DNA of 64,000 bases from Orobanche coerulescens (GCA_033398695.1 CM065805.1:169113787-169177786); one strand, 5' to 3'. Positions 10,754 to 22,723 are shown, counted from the first letter of the stretch. A program made the numbers and translations. The notes: generated by a model not told the origin, from the letters alone.

Positions 10754-13349
10754 ATGGCGGAACCTCATCATCATTTGGAGCGGGAACCCGATTCTGCTGC
10801 GGGACGTCGTCTGCCCAGGAGAAACTTCTCCGTCTTCCACAGAGACGGCGGCGGAAGCTATTCGGGCGGAATCGGCCGGCTGAAGTTGAGGCTTTGTTCA
10901 ATGAGGCCGATGTTGCTAGAGTCGAGTGCTTGAAGAGACGATCGCGGTCGAGAGAGATCGCGATCGGGGCTTCTTGGGAGCAACATAGCGATTTTGGACG
11001 GGCTATAGGGCCTTTCTTTGAAATAATGGAGAGATTGGCGGTCCTACTCCGAGATTCGATTTCGGGGATACTCGGTCGCTTATCCATATGTGCTTCCAAA
11101 GCGGTCGCGATGTCGTGCAGCGCGTGTCGTTGTGGTCGCTCGGCCAAATACGGAGCTCGGCGTCCGGGAGAGATCTGGCCGTCTGGAGGACAAGATTCCA
11201 TGTTCCTTGAGATGTGGACATGTTCGCGCTGCGGAGAACGAAAGAGCCGACCAGCCTCCGATGGGTATGGTCGCGATGAGTGAGGCCGCTATGGAGGCCG
11301 GGTTGCGCTTCCCTCTATCCTTTGCGGTCTCTCATCTGTTGGCCGCTTGGAATGTGGCGCCACTTCGGTGACGCCGAACGCACGGCTCCAAATCATCTGC
11401 ACTCTCACCCTTTTCGGCGGTCACCGCTGTACCGCCTCCCATCGCCGTTGGAGATGAATCATGTGTTTAAATTGACGGCTCATAGAGGGTTGGTCGGCGG
11501 TTACCATATTCAAGGCCGATCTGGTCGGGTGATTCATGGAGTTCCGAATAAGATACGGGGCGATCAGACGAAGTGGTTACAGGTCGGCAGCAAGTGGAGA
11601 GCTTCGGCGGCGACAATCCTGGCGAATGGAGATCCCCAGAATTTCGGGAGAGGAATCCCGGTAAGGGTTTAGACTCTCCCTTCGCTTGGATGCGTTTTGG
11701 GTGATCTAATTTGATTTACATTTTGCGAGGCTTTCATATTCGGCGATCGAGGAGCTGCCTTTCGACTTTCTCGTTGTTTGGGAGCGAATTAGGAGCTTGT
11801 CGGACGACGACCTAGACGCCACTCGGATAAACAAGGAGAGTCGCTGGTTGTCGGCTCGACTATTCCGCTTCCCAAGACACCTCGCGGTGCCAGGTATGCG
11901 TTTATGCGACCTTCACTTTAGAGACGATCGCCTTACTTGAGGAAAGTGTCTGACCGTTAGTCGATCGTCTTTAACTGCAGAGGTTCGTTTCCCTCGCTTT
12001 TTGGAGCCTCCGACGGAGATCGCTATGTCGAACCCAGGAGTCCTAGGCCGTCTTCGCGCTAAGAGGTCGACTCGGGTTCCACCCGTTGCATTGCCTATAG
12101 TTCCGGAGGCGGAGCCTCGCGTGGAGCCGGAGCCTCGCGTGGAGCAGGTCGCGGTTGAGGAGGAAATTCCGGAGGAGGGGCTTCGGGCGAATCGCAAGAG
12201 GCCGAGGCCGGAAGGAACTTCGTTTCCTGCCCCGGGCGATGAAGTGCCGATCGCCGCGCCTCCGATCACTATCGTTGCTCCGGAGAGCGAGCCACCCTCT
12301 GCGGCTTTTCTGCGGGAGACGGCGATCGCGGATGCTGAGACCCCTCGAGGGAAACTGTTTTGATCGGGATCGAGAAGGTGAGAGGTAGATAGCATTTACG
12401 TGTTGACAATTGCATCTGCGTAGGAGTTGTACTAACTTAGTTTTGATGCGGGATCCGTCGCGCGAGATCCTTCTTATCCACCGATGGTCGTGGATTTCTG
12501 GCGAGCCGATCTCCTCGCCATTCTGTGATATTCCTCCATATGTTAGCAAAGGCATACGCTTTGCCAGGCGTGACGGCCCGATCTGGATGCGATCGCCCGG
12601 CGCGATCGTCGAGTTCGATGCATCTGTTCTCGCCCTTTTCTCTTCGAGACGGCGACCATGGCCGTCCAGTGCTCGGGAGTTTGAGGCGGCCCTCCACCAT
12701 TCACTGCAGGAGGATCTCGAGGCGGCTCGGAAAGAGAACGCCGAGTTTGCTGACAAGATCGCGGCGATGGAGAAGGACGCTCTGGAGGCGGCCAAGCGGG
12801 CGAGCCATGAGCTTGAGCTGGAGAAGAAGGAGACTGAGAAATATCGAATGGCGGTCGGCCGATTTCGGGACCAGATGCAGAGTGCCGTCCAGGCGCGGAA
12901 TCTTCTTGAAGAGAGGAGGCCGATCGCGGAAGGTGACGATCGCTCGGCCGAGCAATGTGGCGGAGGCGAAAGAGAAGGTTCTTGCGAGGGAGGCCGAGCT
13001 CCGGGGATCGCAGCAGCGATGGCCGAGCTGAGAGGAGAGGTTGAGGCGACCAAGGCCGATCCCTTCCAAAACTTGGAGTATGTCAGCGAGTTCGCCTATT
13101 ATTTGGCGTTCGCCGACTCGATCCGAGCGGCGAAGAAGGGAGGCTTGGAGGTCGGTCCTCTTGCCGAGAAGTTCAAGTCATATGCATTGGAGCATCCTCT
13201 CCATTCGGCTTTCTCCTTGCCGATCTTGGACACAGCGGACATCGGCGTGGATTTGGTAGTATCCGTCTCCGGCCAATCTTGCTCATCCACGCTCGGAAGA
13301 TGAGGGGACCGCGCCGAATGTTGATGGCGAAGGCCAGGCAGGGGCCTGA
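10754..13349 (+). pseudogene. Antisense extra gene of element C: putative gypsy-type transposon domain plus coiled coil
   Basis: The gene runs opposite to gag. A block at about 11290-11640 has the pattern EAGLRFPL, then APNHLH, then LYRLPSPLE and GVPNKIRG. This resembles the plant 'putative gypsy type transposon' domain (Pfam Transposase_28). Intron-like borders occur at 11661-11729 and 11894-11980. Positions 12680-12920 encode a long Glu/Ala/Lys-rich heptad-type coiled coil (EDLEAARKENAEF, LELEKKETEKYRM). The last frame ends with a TGA at 13347. At least three frame changes outside plausible introns suggest decay, although some could be unrecognised splicing. Function is unknown. The coiled coil suggests a dimer, which would fit recognition of a palindrome, but that link is only a hypothesis. 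Confidence 0.62.
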
Positions 13350-14579
13350 GGCGCTTCATTTTTGACGTTTTTTAGCTTGCTTACTTGTAGTTTTGTAGCT
13401 TCTTTTTGTAGCACTTAGGCCTTCGGGCGATCATGTACCCCGATTTTTCAAGTAATGAAATGAGCATTTGTCTTTCTGACTTATCACTCGAATGAATGGT
13501 TATTTTTAAGTCTTTGTTTGACTTTGTACAAATGTGTGAGGAGAGATCGTTGCGAGGGTAGTTCCAAATGAATTGATAAACTCATAAAGATAACTTTTTA
13601 CAACAAAATCGATCGCTGCACTACATCTGAAAAAATGACGATCTCCGTATGTGGTTGAATAGCGACGATCGTCGTGCAGGTAGTCCGCACTCTTATTGCC
13701 CCTTGTTTTTATTCACTTAGTGGAAGTAAGGGGATGAAAATAATTCCTTGAGTGAGCGGTCTTCAACTTTGTCGAATCCTCGGGGACGGTCGTCCATCTT
13801 GAGGAACCGTGCATGATCGTGGAGTTCGATGGACCGACTCCTTGATCATGTCTTGATGCGCGAAGACATTGAGTGTCTCGTGACTCACTTTATTATGAGG
13901 GTCCTCTGTTAGGCTGCGCCTCGCCTCGTATTTAAACGAAGGGCGTGCGGTCTCGGTCTAGAGGAGTCCTTGCGCGGGGCAGCGTCGGATGAATCAACTC
14001 CGCGCCCGCGGCTTGTTAGCTCTGCTTCCACCTCGGCCAGCCATGGAGATGGCCGACCTCGACGGTGTACGTTGAGACGGGGTTGTGGCACGTCGCATTG
14101 TCCGGGTTCACCATGTTAGATGATGAACCTTTGAGGGCGAGCGATCGTGTCCACCGATTAACTTTGGAGGGCCCTCAGACTACGCCGGCCTCGTATTTAA
14201 ACGAAGGGCGGGCGATCTTGGCCTAAATGGACCTTGCATGGCCTAAGCAGTTGGTTCCATCGACCACCAGGACCATGGATGCACTCTTCCACCTTGGATC
14301 GCTATGTAGATGCCGACCTTCGACGGTGTACGTTGTGCGGGTGAGGCAATCTCGTGCCTTAGTTCATCATGTTAGATGGTGAACTGTAGATGGCGATCGA
14401 GTCCTCCGGTTTCTAAATAAGGAGGGAGATCGGGGTGACTTCTGTTGTCTCCTTCTCTTGATTGAAGCATGTAGAGACGGTCGTCGAGGTTGATCCAGGG
14501 GTCGGCTCGTATGAGCTTTCCAGCCTGTTTTGTGTTCGACTCGGACGATCGTCTATAGAGATAGGCAGGGGCTTCGGCT
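13350..14579. repeat. Element C spacer with a diverged tandem duplication
   Basis: No coding sequence was recognised. Two diverged copies of a unit of about 267 bp start near 13923 and 14190, each opening CCTCGTATTTAAACGAAGGG. CGATCG words are frequent. Pol would normally lie in this interval, and none is visible. Confidence 0.6.
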
Positions 14580-16091
14580 AAACCAATAAGCTGTCCAACT
14601 TGCCCTCCTCGAACAATCTCCAGAGCTGTTTGAGGAGGTCGCGGCATTGGTTGGTGCTGTGGCCGGGACTCTTGTGGTAGGCACAATATTAATTGTTGTC
14701 CAGGTGACCGTGGTCCCTTATCGCCTTTGGCTTTTTGAGCTCTTCGTGCCCCTTGATGGCATAGAAAATACGTGCCGGAGTTCTGTTGAACGTATGGAGG
14801 AGATGGGCTTCCATGTCCTCGAAAGCCTTGAGATCTCCGGGTGTCTTGGCGATCGCCTTCTTTGCTTTGGCGATCGCTATCTTCTGGGCAAGAGGTGGCG
14901 TTTCCTCGTCTAAGCGGAGGGTGAGTAGCCTTTGCCTGGCCAGGAAGTTGGCAGCTTTAGCGCGGAAGGTCGCGTAAGTTGGGGGAATATCCTTGGAGAG
15001 ATGTCTGAACATGGGAGAGTGACTGTGGAATCCCCCCATGATCGAATAGAGAGCGAGCTCATCACTGACGGGTTCGCCGGTGAGGATGATTTCGTCTACC
15101 CGGTCGATGTAATCTGCGTCAGTTCGTCCTTCCCCTGCTTGATTTTTATCATGCGGTGGGGGCCTTCTGGTCTGGCGACCTTCTTTGGCGAAGTATGACG
15201 TGAAGTCATTCGCCAGTTTCTTAAAAGAGGTGACCGATCGTGGTGGTAGTGAGACGTACCACTTATGGGCGGCTAAGCCCAATGTCGTGGGAAGATCCGG
15301 CACTTGGTTGCATCGGATGCCCCACACCCGATCATGTAAATTCGGAATTTACTCGGGTGGGTTTGGTCCGATCTCCCCTTATACGAGGTGTTTTAGGAGG
15401 AGCGATCGTTGGTTGTATGGGGGCAAGCTCGATGTGGACCGCGAGTGGCTCGGTCGGCCGGCGATCTTCTTCTTGGTGCTTGCCCGGTGTCCAAGTGCTC
15501 TCATCTCGTCAGTGGCGTTGCATGGCGGCCATCGCCGTGCTTTGTTAGCGGCTCGCGATCGGAGGCGAGGCCGAGGCGGTTGAGTCTTGAGTCCACAGCG
15601 ATCGGGCGGGAGTCGGATGGCGATATGCGTTGGGCGTGAGGTGAGTAGGCCGAACTCACGGTGACGGTTCGGATTCCGTCTTTTCAAGGTTGGCAAGTGC
15701 CCGATCGCCGGGATGGGTCGCGCCCCAAGCGATCGAATATGGATCCGTCCGGTCGTGCGAGAGCCTTTCCTCGCGAATTGGGGCTTTTTGACGATCGCTC
15801 GTTCAGTAGCCCATTGAATTTCCGTTTTCCCATGCGGCGGATGATCGAGGGAGTTATTGCAGGCGACGCACATGCTCTCCGTCGCTCCTCCAGGATGGCC
15901 ATAGCCTCCTCGATCTGTTCCTCGGTTTGGAACTGATCGAGTGAGAGGTTGGGGCCATCTCTCGGATGCGGGATCGAGAGTCTCGCGTTGCTGCGGCCTC
16001 CACCTGTCGTCGGCTGGGGTTCGGACTTAGCCGGGAAATGGTGTCCGGCGGTTCGGAGAGCGGCTTTCTTCGATGTACCGGCGGATGCCAT
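14580..16091 (-). pseudogene. Element C gag (frameshifted)
   Basis: The first ATG is at 16091, about 130 bp inside the 5' LTR boundary. The open stretch 14689-15327 encodes the core gag domain, with AHKWYVSLPPRSVTSF and later GEPVSDELALYSIMGG, the pattern of Retrotrans_gag in Tat and related plant elements. Downstream, after a frame change, AYHKSPGHSTNQC at about 14640 resembles the histidine- and cysteine-bearing end of Tat gag. Gag would form the virus-like particle. At least three frames are needed to follow the gene from 16091 to 14580, so it is broken. No protease, RT or integrase follows. Confidence 0.72.
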
Positions 16092-16200
16092 GATTCTGAA
16101 GGTTTTCTTTGAAGTGCAGTGAGTGTCACTTCAAGTATATGCCCCGAGAACAGTGAGTGTTCTTCGGGACGGTAGAAATAAAAGTTCGAAGGTTCAAGTG

Positions 16201-16217
16201 CCCTTCTTCTAGCGCCA
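16201..16217 (-). other. Primer-binding site of element C
   Basis: Two bases inside the 5' LTR the minus strand reads TGGCGCTAGAAGAAGGG. The TGGCGC start and the position are typical of a tRNA primer site. I do not assign the tRNA. Confidence 0.65.
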
Positions 16218-16219
16218 AT

Positions 16220-17399
16220 TGTTGCTACCCAAAATATTATCCGGAGATAGATATTGCTGGAATGGATGGGATAGCAAACAAATGCAAGAGCACTTCCGAG
16301 AGAAAGATAAATAACACAAGATTTGCCGGGGTTGTTAGTCCCGGGCTTGAATGCTCTCGCGAGATATTATTAATACCAATATTCGGGGATACAAGTACTA
16401 ATGTAAGAATACAATTACAATAAGTGTAAAGATTCTTGTTATCTTAGCTAGTGAGCGTGTAGATTGCCGGAAGAACCAGATTTGATGCTCTGTGAGTTCT
16501 TGTAACAAAGGTGATGAACAGTCGCGACGGTGAGAGATCGTCCGTCTCTCACGGCGAGTATTTAGCTGGATGCTTGGGCTTCTGGGCTTATGAATCCCTT
16601 GGAATCTGTCTAGTGGAGACTTGCTTTCGCCGATCGTCTTACGGACGAGATTTGGAGAGAGAAGTCTGAGATGGATTCCGGTGAGATAGCCGGAGCTTGA
16701 TGATATGTATGTTCTTCGAGATTTAGTGAATGTATCGGAATGTGAGAGAATGTGAACTGGGAACTGTTGAGTGAATTCCGAACCGTTGGTTAAAATGAAT
16801 TCAGAACCTTTTTCCAGTAGGAGGAGGTTCTCTATTTATAGGGCTTGGATACGCCGGGCGATCGCCTTTTCTGCAATATAATAATCGGGCGATCGTCTTT
16901 TGGCACATGGGCCTGTCCCCTCAAAGTCTGCGGGGAGTTCTTTGGCGATCAGTGTGCGGTCCAATGGGGAGCTTACACGCGTCCTGAGTTGCTGTCACGG
17001 GTGGTCCCACTGACAACTTTCGGCGCGCATGCTGGTAGGTGAAGTAGGTGGCAGGCTGTGGTCAAAGGTCTTGTCTGTCAGCAAAAGATCTTGTCTGCTG
17101 CGAAGATCTTGTCAGCGCCTTTGGTGGATCTGCACGTGGGTGCTTTCCTGAGATCCAGTCCTTGATGGTTTTGACGGGCGATCGTCTCTGCTCGGGGCGG
17201 AGGTCGATTGCCCTTAGCCGGTTAGTAGAGTAGATCGCCAGCTGCCAAAGGGCGATCGCCTTGGGAGTCGATCGCTAGGTAACTGATGGTGGTTCGATAT
17301 CTTCAACTTGGCGAGCTAGCCATAGTTTGACTGGAGTTGACTTGGTCGCTCGGCCTTATAGTCGATCGCCTGTCGGGATGAATAAATCGTGACACAACA
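16220..17399 (-). repeat. Element C right (5') LTR
   Basis: It is the partner of 9067-10251. Its own palindrome array lies at 16858-17370. Confidence 0.92.
16832..16841 (-). promoter_or_regulatory. TATA box of element C 5' LTR
   Basis: CTATAAATAG on the minus strand, in the same place as in the 3' LTR. This copy would drive gag transcription. Confidence 0.65.
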
Positions 17400-17525
17400 A
17401 TACGATCTTCAATCTCGAACTAGGAGGTTGATACGAAGTGTTTAGGATGAAGGGAGTTATGTTCTAAGTGTAAGAGTTCGGGTTATGGGAGGAGAAAGAA
17501 CTGAAATCACGAATAGGATGCTGTC

Positions 17526-17540
17526 CTATTTATAATAAAT
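17526..17540 (-). promoter_or_regulatory. TATA box of LTR B (3' copy)
   Basis: The minus strand reads ATTTATTATAAATAG. The first palindrome copy (17546) lies only a few bases upstream in the element's sense. Confidence 0.7.
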
Positions 17541-17545
17541 GGCTA

Positions 17546-17822
17546 TTAGCGTGCGCTAACGGCTGTCTGACTTAACTGAAGTCATCACTTAGCATGCGCT
17601 ACGCATATGCCTGTAGCGTGCGCTAAGGCGTTGACTTGGCTTTTCCCGAAAGCCGTCCAGGTTCATCCCGACACGATCCGACAGGGGTCCCCGGCCAGAT
17701 CTCACCTACCGCACGTCTCAATCAATTTGACCACGCATAGCGTGCGCTAATGATCCCCTGTAGCGTGCGCTATGAATCCCTGTTAGCGTACGCTACACGC
17801 AGCCTGTAGCGTGCGCTACATG
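17546..17822. repeat. TTAGCG-NN-CGCTAA array upstream of TATA in LTR B
   Basis: Copies lie at about 17546, 17588, 17615, 17736, 17758, 17781 and 17801. The half-site TAGCG is nearly constant and the two central bases vary (TG, TA and others). Confidence 0.85.
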
Positions 17823-17970
17823 CACAGAATTTCAATCTCTATATCACATATACGAAATTATACGCTCGACAACATCGGATTATGAAATACGGAGAATAGT
17901 ACTCAGACAAAAGTACAATCATTACAATATCACAAGTTCCAATTACATAACAGAAATCTCGGGTATTACA

Positions 17971-18007
17971 TCCTTCCTCCCTAAAAAGAAGTTTCGTCCC
18001 GAAACTT
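17971..18007 (-). other. Polypurine tract and adjacent hairpin of element B
   Basis: The minus strand has TTTTTAGGGAGGAAGGA directly before the 3' LTR. Next to it, 17989-18007 forms an eight-base-pair stem AAGTTTCG/CGAAACTT around three bases. The same hairpin occurs in elements A and E. Confidence 0.75.
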
Positions 18008-18480
18008 AGGATGAAAACAACTCCGGATATTTAGCCTTCATACCGTCCTCCGTTTCCCAAGTGGCCTCTTCGACTCCATGTCGTGACCATTGTACTTTAA
18101 CCAAATGTATTGGTTTATTCCTCAATTGTTTGATCCGGCTCTCAAGTATCTTGATTGGTCTCTCTTGAAGGTGCCATCATTAGCTATCTCGATCTCATCG
18201 AAATCAATGACGTGGATCGGGTCCGGTACATACTTCCGCATTGGGATACGTGAAACACATTGTGAACATGACTCGGCGATGGCGGTAAGGCCAACTGTAT
18301 GCTAAATCCCCAACTCTCTCTAGGATCTCAAATGGTCCGATATATCTCGGACTAAGCTTGCCTCTTCTCCCAAAACGGAAAATCCCTCGTGTAGGAGACA
18401 CCTTCAATAGTACGTGGTCCCCAGCGTCGAACTCTAGAGGGCGGCGACGTATATCGACATAAGACTTCGTCGACTGGCGA
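18008..18480 (-). pseudogene. Element B integrase C-terminus and chromodomain-like tail (broken)
   Basis: Open pieces carry VSPTRGIFRFGRRGKLSPRY and GPFEILERVG, the conserved C-terminal integrase module of chromoviruses. Beyond about 18200 the frame is lost, but the sequence still aligns with the intact tail of element A at 26070-26504. The tail is thought to guide integration through chromatin binding. Confidence 0.7.
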
Positions 18481-18548
18481 TCAACAGTCTCTCTCGAATC
18501 GAAGCTATCTTTTCTTGAGTCTGAATAATCAATTCCGGTTCCGTCCGA

Positions 18549-18803
18549 TCAAATCAGAAGAATCATCCCAACTCGGGGTGATCGGCATCTTCTCCCGTAC
18601 AAAGCTTCAAATGGTGCCATCTTAATTGAAGCATGCCAACTATTATTGTAGGTGAATTCAACTAATGGCAAATGAACTTCCCAATCAGTTGACCAATCCA
18701 AAGCACAGGCTCTAAGCATGTCTTCTACAGTTTGAATAGTCCTTTCGGACTGACCGTCTGTTTGGGGATGATAAGCTGTGCTAAAGTTGAGCTTAGTCCC
18801 CAA
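18549..18803 (-). CDS. Element B integrase core, C-terminal part (ORF fragment)
   Basis: The fragment carries [14 protein letters not shown], which contains the catalytic Glu of the DDE triad, and [11 protein letters not shown]. It follows the RNase H-integrase fragment after a small frame change near 18810 and would belong to the same polyprotein. Confidence 0.85.
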   Translation of the reverse strand: MGTKLNFSTAYHPQTDGQSERTIQTVEDMLRACALDWSTDWEVHLPLVEFTYNNSWHASIKMAPFEALYGRRCRSPRVGMILLI

Positions 18804-18818
18804 AGCCTTGTGGTGCTT

Positions 18819-20036
18819 TCAGTGCGACACAAAACGACCATCTCGATCCGAAATAATGGTCTTCGGCGTCCCATGCAATCTGACTATCTCCGCAATAAAT
18901 ACTCGCGCCAATCTCTCGGGTCCCCATGTATCTTTCATCCCTAGGAAATGAGCCGACTTGGTTAGTCGATCAACTACAACCCAAATCGTGTTCATTCCTG
19001 TTCTAGTCCTTGGCATATTGGTGATGAAATCCATCGAAATGTCCTCCCACTTCCATTCAGGGATCGAAAGCGGCTTTAACATCCCGACAGGTCGCTGATG
19101 TTCAATCTTAACCTGCTGACAAGTCAAACACTTCGAATCGTACTCCGCTACGTCCTTCTTAATATTACCCCACCAGAAGTTTTGCTTTAAATCCTTATAC
19201 ATCTTACTGCTGCCTGGGTGAATAGAATAGGGCGTGCTATGAGCTTCCTTCAAAATTGTCCGCCTCAAATCATCATCCTCGGGAACGCAAAGTCGACTCT
19301 GAAATCTCAAAACTCCATCATCTTGTATCACGAATCCTGGGGCTTTTCCTTTCTTTACTTCATCACATAATCGAAGGATTAAAGAATCGTCCAACTGCTT
19401 AGATTTGATCTCCTCGACTAGTGATGAAGTCAGTTCCATCACATACAGTTGCCCTTGGATTCCTGGTGCCCATACTTCAATCCCCTCGCGGATCAGTTCT
19501 CGTTGAATACTGGTTTGGGACGTGAGAGCTTCCAACACTCGAAGAGAAACAGGTTTACGGCTCAAAGCATCGGCTACTACATTTGCTTTCCCCGGATGAT
19601 AGAGAATCTCCAAGTCGTAATCCTTGATCAATTCCAACCACCTTCTCTGCCTCATGTTTAATTCTTTCTGACTGAAAATGTATTTGAGGCTCTTATGATC
19701 TGTAAAGATCTGACAATGAGTGCCGTACAAATAATGTCGCCAAATTTTCAAGGCAAAGACCACAGCTGCTAGCTCCAGATCATGAGTCGGATAATTAACT
19801 TCGTACGGTTTCAATTGCCGAGAAGCATAAGCAATTACTTTATCCTTCTGCATCAACACACAACCCAAACCCTGATTTGAAGCGTCGCTGTATACCATGA
19901 ATCCATCAGTTCCCTCTGGCAGTGCTAATATTGGTGCTGTCGTCAGTCTCCTCTTAAGTTCGTCAAAACCAGCCTGGCATTTCTCATTCCACGTGAACTT
20001 TTGAGTTTTACCCTTGGTGAGTGAGCGGACGAGCAA
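18819..20036 (-). CDS. Element B RNase H and integrase N-terminal half (405-codon ORF fragment)
   Basis: Residues about 1-60 finish the RT thumb/connection. The RNase H domain follows with [24 protein letters not shown] and [14 protein letters not shown]. The integrase zinc-binding region has the H-H-C-C pattern ending CLTCQQ. Two catalytic Asp are in [10 protein letters not shown] and SDRDGRF. RNase H removes RNA from the hybrid and integrase joins the cDNA to the genome. The fragment stops where a frameshift separates it from the Glu-bearing part of the core. Confidence 0.92.
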   Translation of the reverse strand: MLVRSLTKGKTQKFTWNEKCQAGFDELKRRLTTAPILALPEGTDGFMVYSDASNQGLGCVLMQKDKVIAYASRQLKPYEVNYPTHDLELAAVVFALKIWRHYLYGTHCQIFTDHKSLKYIFSQKELNMRQRRWLELIKDYDLEILYHPGKANVVADALSRKPVSLRVLEALTSQTSIQRELIREGIEVWAPGIQGQLYVMELTSSLVEEIKSKQLDDSLILRLCDEVKKGKAPGFVIQDDGVLRFQSRLCVPEDDDLRRTILKEAHSTPYSIHPGSSKMYKDLKQNFWWGNIKKDVAEYDSKCLTCQQVKIEHQRPVGMLKPLSIPEWKWEDISMDFITNMPRTRTGMNTIWVVVDRLTKSAHFLGMKDTWGPERLARVFIAEIVRLHGTPKTIISDRDGRFVSH

Positions 20037-20877
20037 TTTTGGAAAATCCCTCTACAAAGCGGCGATAATATCCAGCAAGTCCTAAGAAGCTTCGGACTTC
20101 TTTCACGTTTTTAGGAGCTTCCCACTCCAAGATTGCTTCGACTTTCTTCGGGTCCACCTGAACTCCGTCGGATGATATCACATGCCCAAGGAAGGTTACT
20201 TCCTTAAGCCAGAATTCGCATTTAGAAAGCTTAGCATACAGCTGTTCCTTTCTCAAGATGCTCAAAACCACACGTAAATGTTCAGCATGTTCCTCTGCGT
20301 CCCTCGAATATATCAAAATGTCGTCAATGAAAACGACCACAAATTTATCCAAGTACTCCAAGAATACCCGATTCATCAATTGCATGAATACCGCAGGAGC
20401 ATTGGTAAGTCCAAATGGCATCACTACAAATTCATAATGCCCGTACCGGGATCTGAAAGCAGATTTCGGTATATCTGATCCCTTAATTCTCAACTGATGG
20501 TATCCTGATCGCAAGTCAATCTTCGAGAATACCCTTGCCCTTTGCAGTTGATCGAACAAGTCGTCGATCCGAGGTATAGGATACTTATTCTTGATCGTCA
20601 TTTTGTTAAGCTCCCTGTAATCAATACACAGTCGGAGGGACCCGTCTTTCTTCCGGACAAAGAGAACGGGCGCTCCCCAAGGAGAAACGCTAGGTTGAAT
20701 ATAGCCCTTCTGTAACAATTCCTCCAGTTGCTTCATGAGTTCATACATCTCGGTTGGCGCCATGCGGTATGGTGCCCTGGAAATAGGGGCTGCTCCAGGC
20801 TCTAATTCGATGGTGAATTCCACTTCTCTTTGCGGAGGTAACCCTGGTAGTTCGTCAGAAATACATCGAGAACTCAT
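20008..20877 (-). CDS. Element B reverse transcriptase (289-codon ORF fragment)
   Basis: The Ty3/gypsy RT signature is complete: [40 protein letters not shown] and the catalytic [10 protein letters not shown] frame change near 20010-20036 separates it from RNase H. The ORF overlaps the protease ORF by 23 bases in another frame, so a frame change there broke an original single polyprotein. Confidence 0.93.
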   Translation of the reverse strand: MSSRCISDELPGLPPQREVEFTIELEPGAAPISRAPYRMAPTEMYELMKQLEELLQKGYIQPSVSPWGAPVLFVRKKDGSLRLCIDYRELNKMTIKNKYPIPRIDDLFDQLQRARVFSKIDLRSGYHQLRIKGSDIPKSAFRSRYGHYEFVVMPFGLTNAPAVFMQLMNRVFLEYLDKFVVVFIDDILIYSRDAEEHAEHLRVVLSILRKEQLYAKLSKCEFWLKEVTFLGHVISSDGVQVDPKKVEAILEWEAPKNVKEVRSFLGLAGYYRRFVEGFSKIARPLTHQG

Positions 20878-21406
20878 TCACAATCGAAATAGACGAGAGC
20901 TCTACTCCTTCCTCTTTCCTCATGGCATAACACCAAAGTCCATGACATCCCTGTTTCAGTAATTTTACGGCTTTCATTGCTTTGATCAATTTTCCCGAGC
21001 TTCCCGGTCTCCATCCTCGGAATAAGTGTTCAGACCCGTCATCAGCAATGATAGAAATGACTCTCTCTCGGTAATTCAGGATAGCTCCATAACGGTTGAG
21101 CCAATCGTCTCCGAGAATTAAATCGTCACCGTAGATGTCAACAACAATGAGATTCGACGGCCAATCTTTCCCTCCTATAGATACTGGAAAATCTCTAGCC
21201 TCTAGGGTTCCCACAATTCTCTCTCCACTCGGCAATCCCACAACGTACGGTTCACAATCAATTAAGCACGAGATTTTTAAATGATTTACACAGTTCAATG
21301 ATACAAAAGAATGTGTAGCTCCGGAATCGAATAAAACACTAACTGCTTGCAAAAGGATCTGAATCGTACCTGATGCAACAATGTGTTCGATCATCGATCT
21401 CCTCAT
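20855..21406 (-). CDS. Element B aspartic protease (ORF fragment)
   Basis: [12 protein letters not shown] is the retropepsin active-site motif, with DSGA as the catalytic triad region. [14 protein letters not shown] and [14 protein letters not shown] are the flanking conserved blocks of chromovirus protease. The enzyme would cut the polyprotein. It begins where the gag frame stops (21403), which is most simply one frameshift. Confidence 0.9.
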   Translation of the reverse strand: MRRSMIEHIVASGTIQILLQAVSVLFDSGATHSFVSLNCVNHLKISCLIDCEPYVVGLPSGERIVGTLEARDFPVSIGGKDWPSNLIVVDIYGDDLILGDDWLNRYGAILNYRERVISIIADDGSEHLFRGWRPGSSGKLIKAMKAVKLLKQGCHGLWCYAMRKEEGVELSSISIVNEFSMYF

Positions 21407-22610
21407 TTTAAATGCAGCGCGGAGGAACGGACCCGGCCTTTGGATGTCTCTCTCTTCCCAACGTTCTGCTGCTGAAATCCACTCTGCTGTGTCTGGTTCA
21501 CACTTATCTCCTTAGGAACTGGTGCTGGAGTGCGGGTACCAAAAGATCTAGTAGCGGCTCCACAGAAGGCCGCACGGTGTCCTTCTTGCCCACAATCGTA
21601 ACAAGTCACACAAGATGCGGGGCAATCACGTCGAATATGCCCTGCTTGACCACAATTGTAGCATTTCTTTGATGCGTCCGAAACTGCTGATGTTGTCCGG
21701 AACTTCTTTCCGCCTTTAGAAGGATGTGGAGGTTTCCTAGCCGAATAAAAGGAAGACTGGCCCTTGCGGGCCCCACCGCTCTTGTTTTCTGCAAAGCTGC
21801 CGGTCACCTTCTGCTTCTTTGCCTCTACTGATTTCTCCACCGCCGCCTCTTTCATGTCGTAGGCCAGCGCTTTGTCTTGATACTGTCGCAACGTAGTACA
21901 CTCGAATCCGGACATGTCTTTTGAATCTCCGCTTCATCCGCATATCAAAATGAAAAATCTTTTACGCCTCCGTTCGACCAAGTGTCGCACACAAGTCGGT
22001 GATGATTAAAAGTTTTAATTACATCATCACAGATGCCTCCGAACTCTGTGGTGAGAAAAACTCTCGGATTTTGCCTCTCTAAGCGGACGAGGACAATCGT
22101 GCTTCCATCATTAGTTTGAATTCCGTCCAATCCGCATTATGATTCTCGGGTCGAATAGCTTCCCACCAATCAAAGGCCTCCCGGTCGAGAAAATCTTGGG
22201 CAATGGGAACCTTCCGGTCCTCGGGACGCTTAAGACCCGCGAATATCTTCTCCAACTCCTTGAGCCGGTGATCCCAAGTAAGTGCCTCACAGATCCGTCA
22301 AATTTTGGCGGGTGCAATTTAACCACCTCGGCAAGCCATCTGTCTCCCCGGTTATCCTCGTGGTGCTGCTGTCCCATCGCCGTCTGCATGCGATCAACGA
22401 CACAATGGCCGAATCGGTTTATCTGCGCCACCACCTTTGAAGCACTCCGGCATGTTAGGATTTGCGTCATCATTCGCTGATCCTTGCGCCCTCCGAATGG
22501 GAATCGGTTCGACTAGCCGATATTTTGGGGGTAGTTGCGGAATCCTCATGTCTCATGTTACCACGTCCGCGTCCACGACCGCGTCCGCGTCCACGTCCTC
22601 CTCTCAACAT
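21403..22610 (-). pseudogene. Element B gag with two zinc knuckles (frameshifted)
   Basis: The ATG at 22610 opens an RG-rich N-terminus, as in Tekay gag. Three frames are needed to read through 21937-22610, where KLHPPKFDGS marks the start of the capsid domain. The open stretch 21403-21915 has FECTTLRQYQDKALAYD and two CCHC knuckles, CYNCGQAGHIRRDC and CYDCGQEGHRAAFC. Gag packages the RNA. The ORF ends at 21403, out of frame with protease. Confidence 0.85.
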
Positions 22611-22611
22611 A

Positions 22612-22723
22612 CTGTAAACGCAATTTCTCAATATCCAGAACAAAATTTTTCGAAATAAAGTCCGTCAATACTCACAAAACAGTAATTAAGTAAAACGGTA
22701 GTATAAGAGATTAAGAGACTTAC
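22612..22723 (-). other. Candidate leader intron of element B
   Basis: On the minus strand a GTAAGT donor at 22723 and a TTTACAG acceptor at 22612 bound 112 nt that end one base before the gag ATG. The donor context recurs in elements A and E. Splicing has not been observed. Confidence 0.4.

Larger units (their letters stand above)
9067..17399 (-). mobile_element. Element C: Tat-like LTR retrotransposon lacking pol
   Basis: Two LTRs of about 1.18 kb (9067-10251 and 16220-17399) begin TGTTGCTACCC and end TGACACAACA on the plus strand. The duplication ATACG flanks the element (9062-9066, 17400-17404). The uninterrupted site survives in the other LTR of B at about 24589. A PBS-like sequence next to the right LTR and a G-rich polypurine tract next to the left LTR show the element reads on the minus strand. 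It has gag but no RT or integrase, and it carries an antisense gene on the plus strand. Tat-lineage elements are known for such extra antisense ORFs. The family assignment is inference from this layout and the gag motifs. Confidence 0.88.
17400..17970 (-). repeat. Element B left LTR, promoter (U3) part
   Basis: It resumes the LTR after element C and ends TATTACA at 17970. It holds seven copies of the palindrome at 17546-17822 and a TATA box at 17526-17540. Confidence 0.9.

Noticed and set aside
12043..13053. 336-codon minus-strand frame
   Set aside because: It is the complement of the coiled-coil gene on the plus strand. High GC and few stops leave it open. It has no domain pattern.
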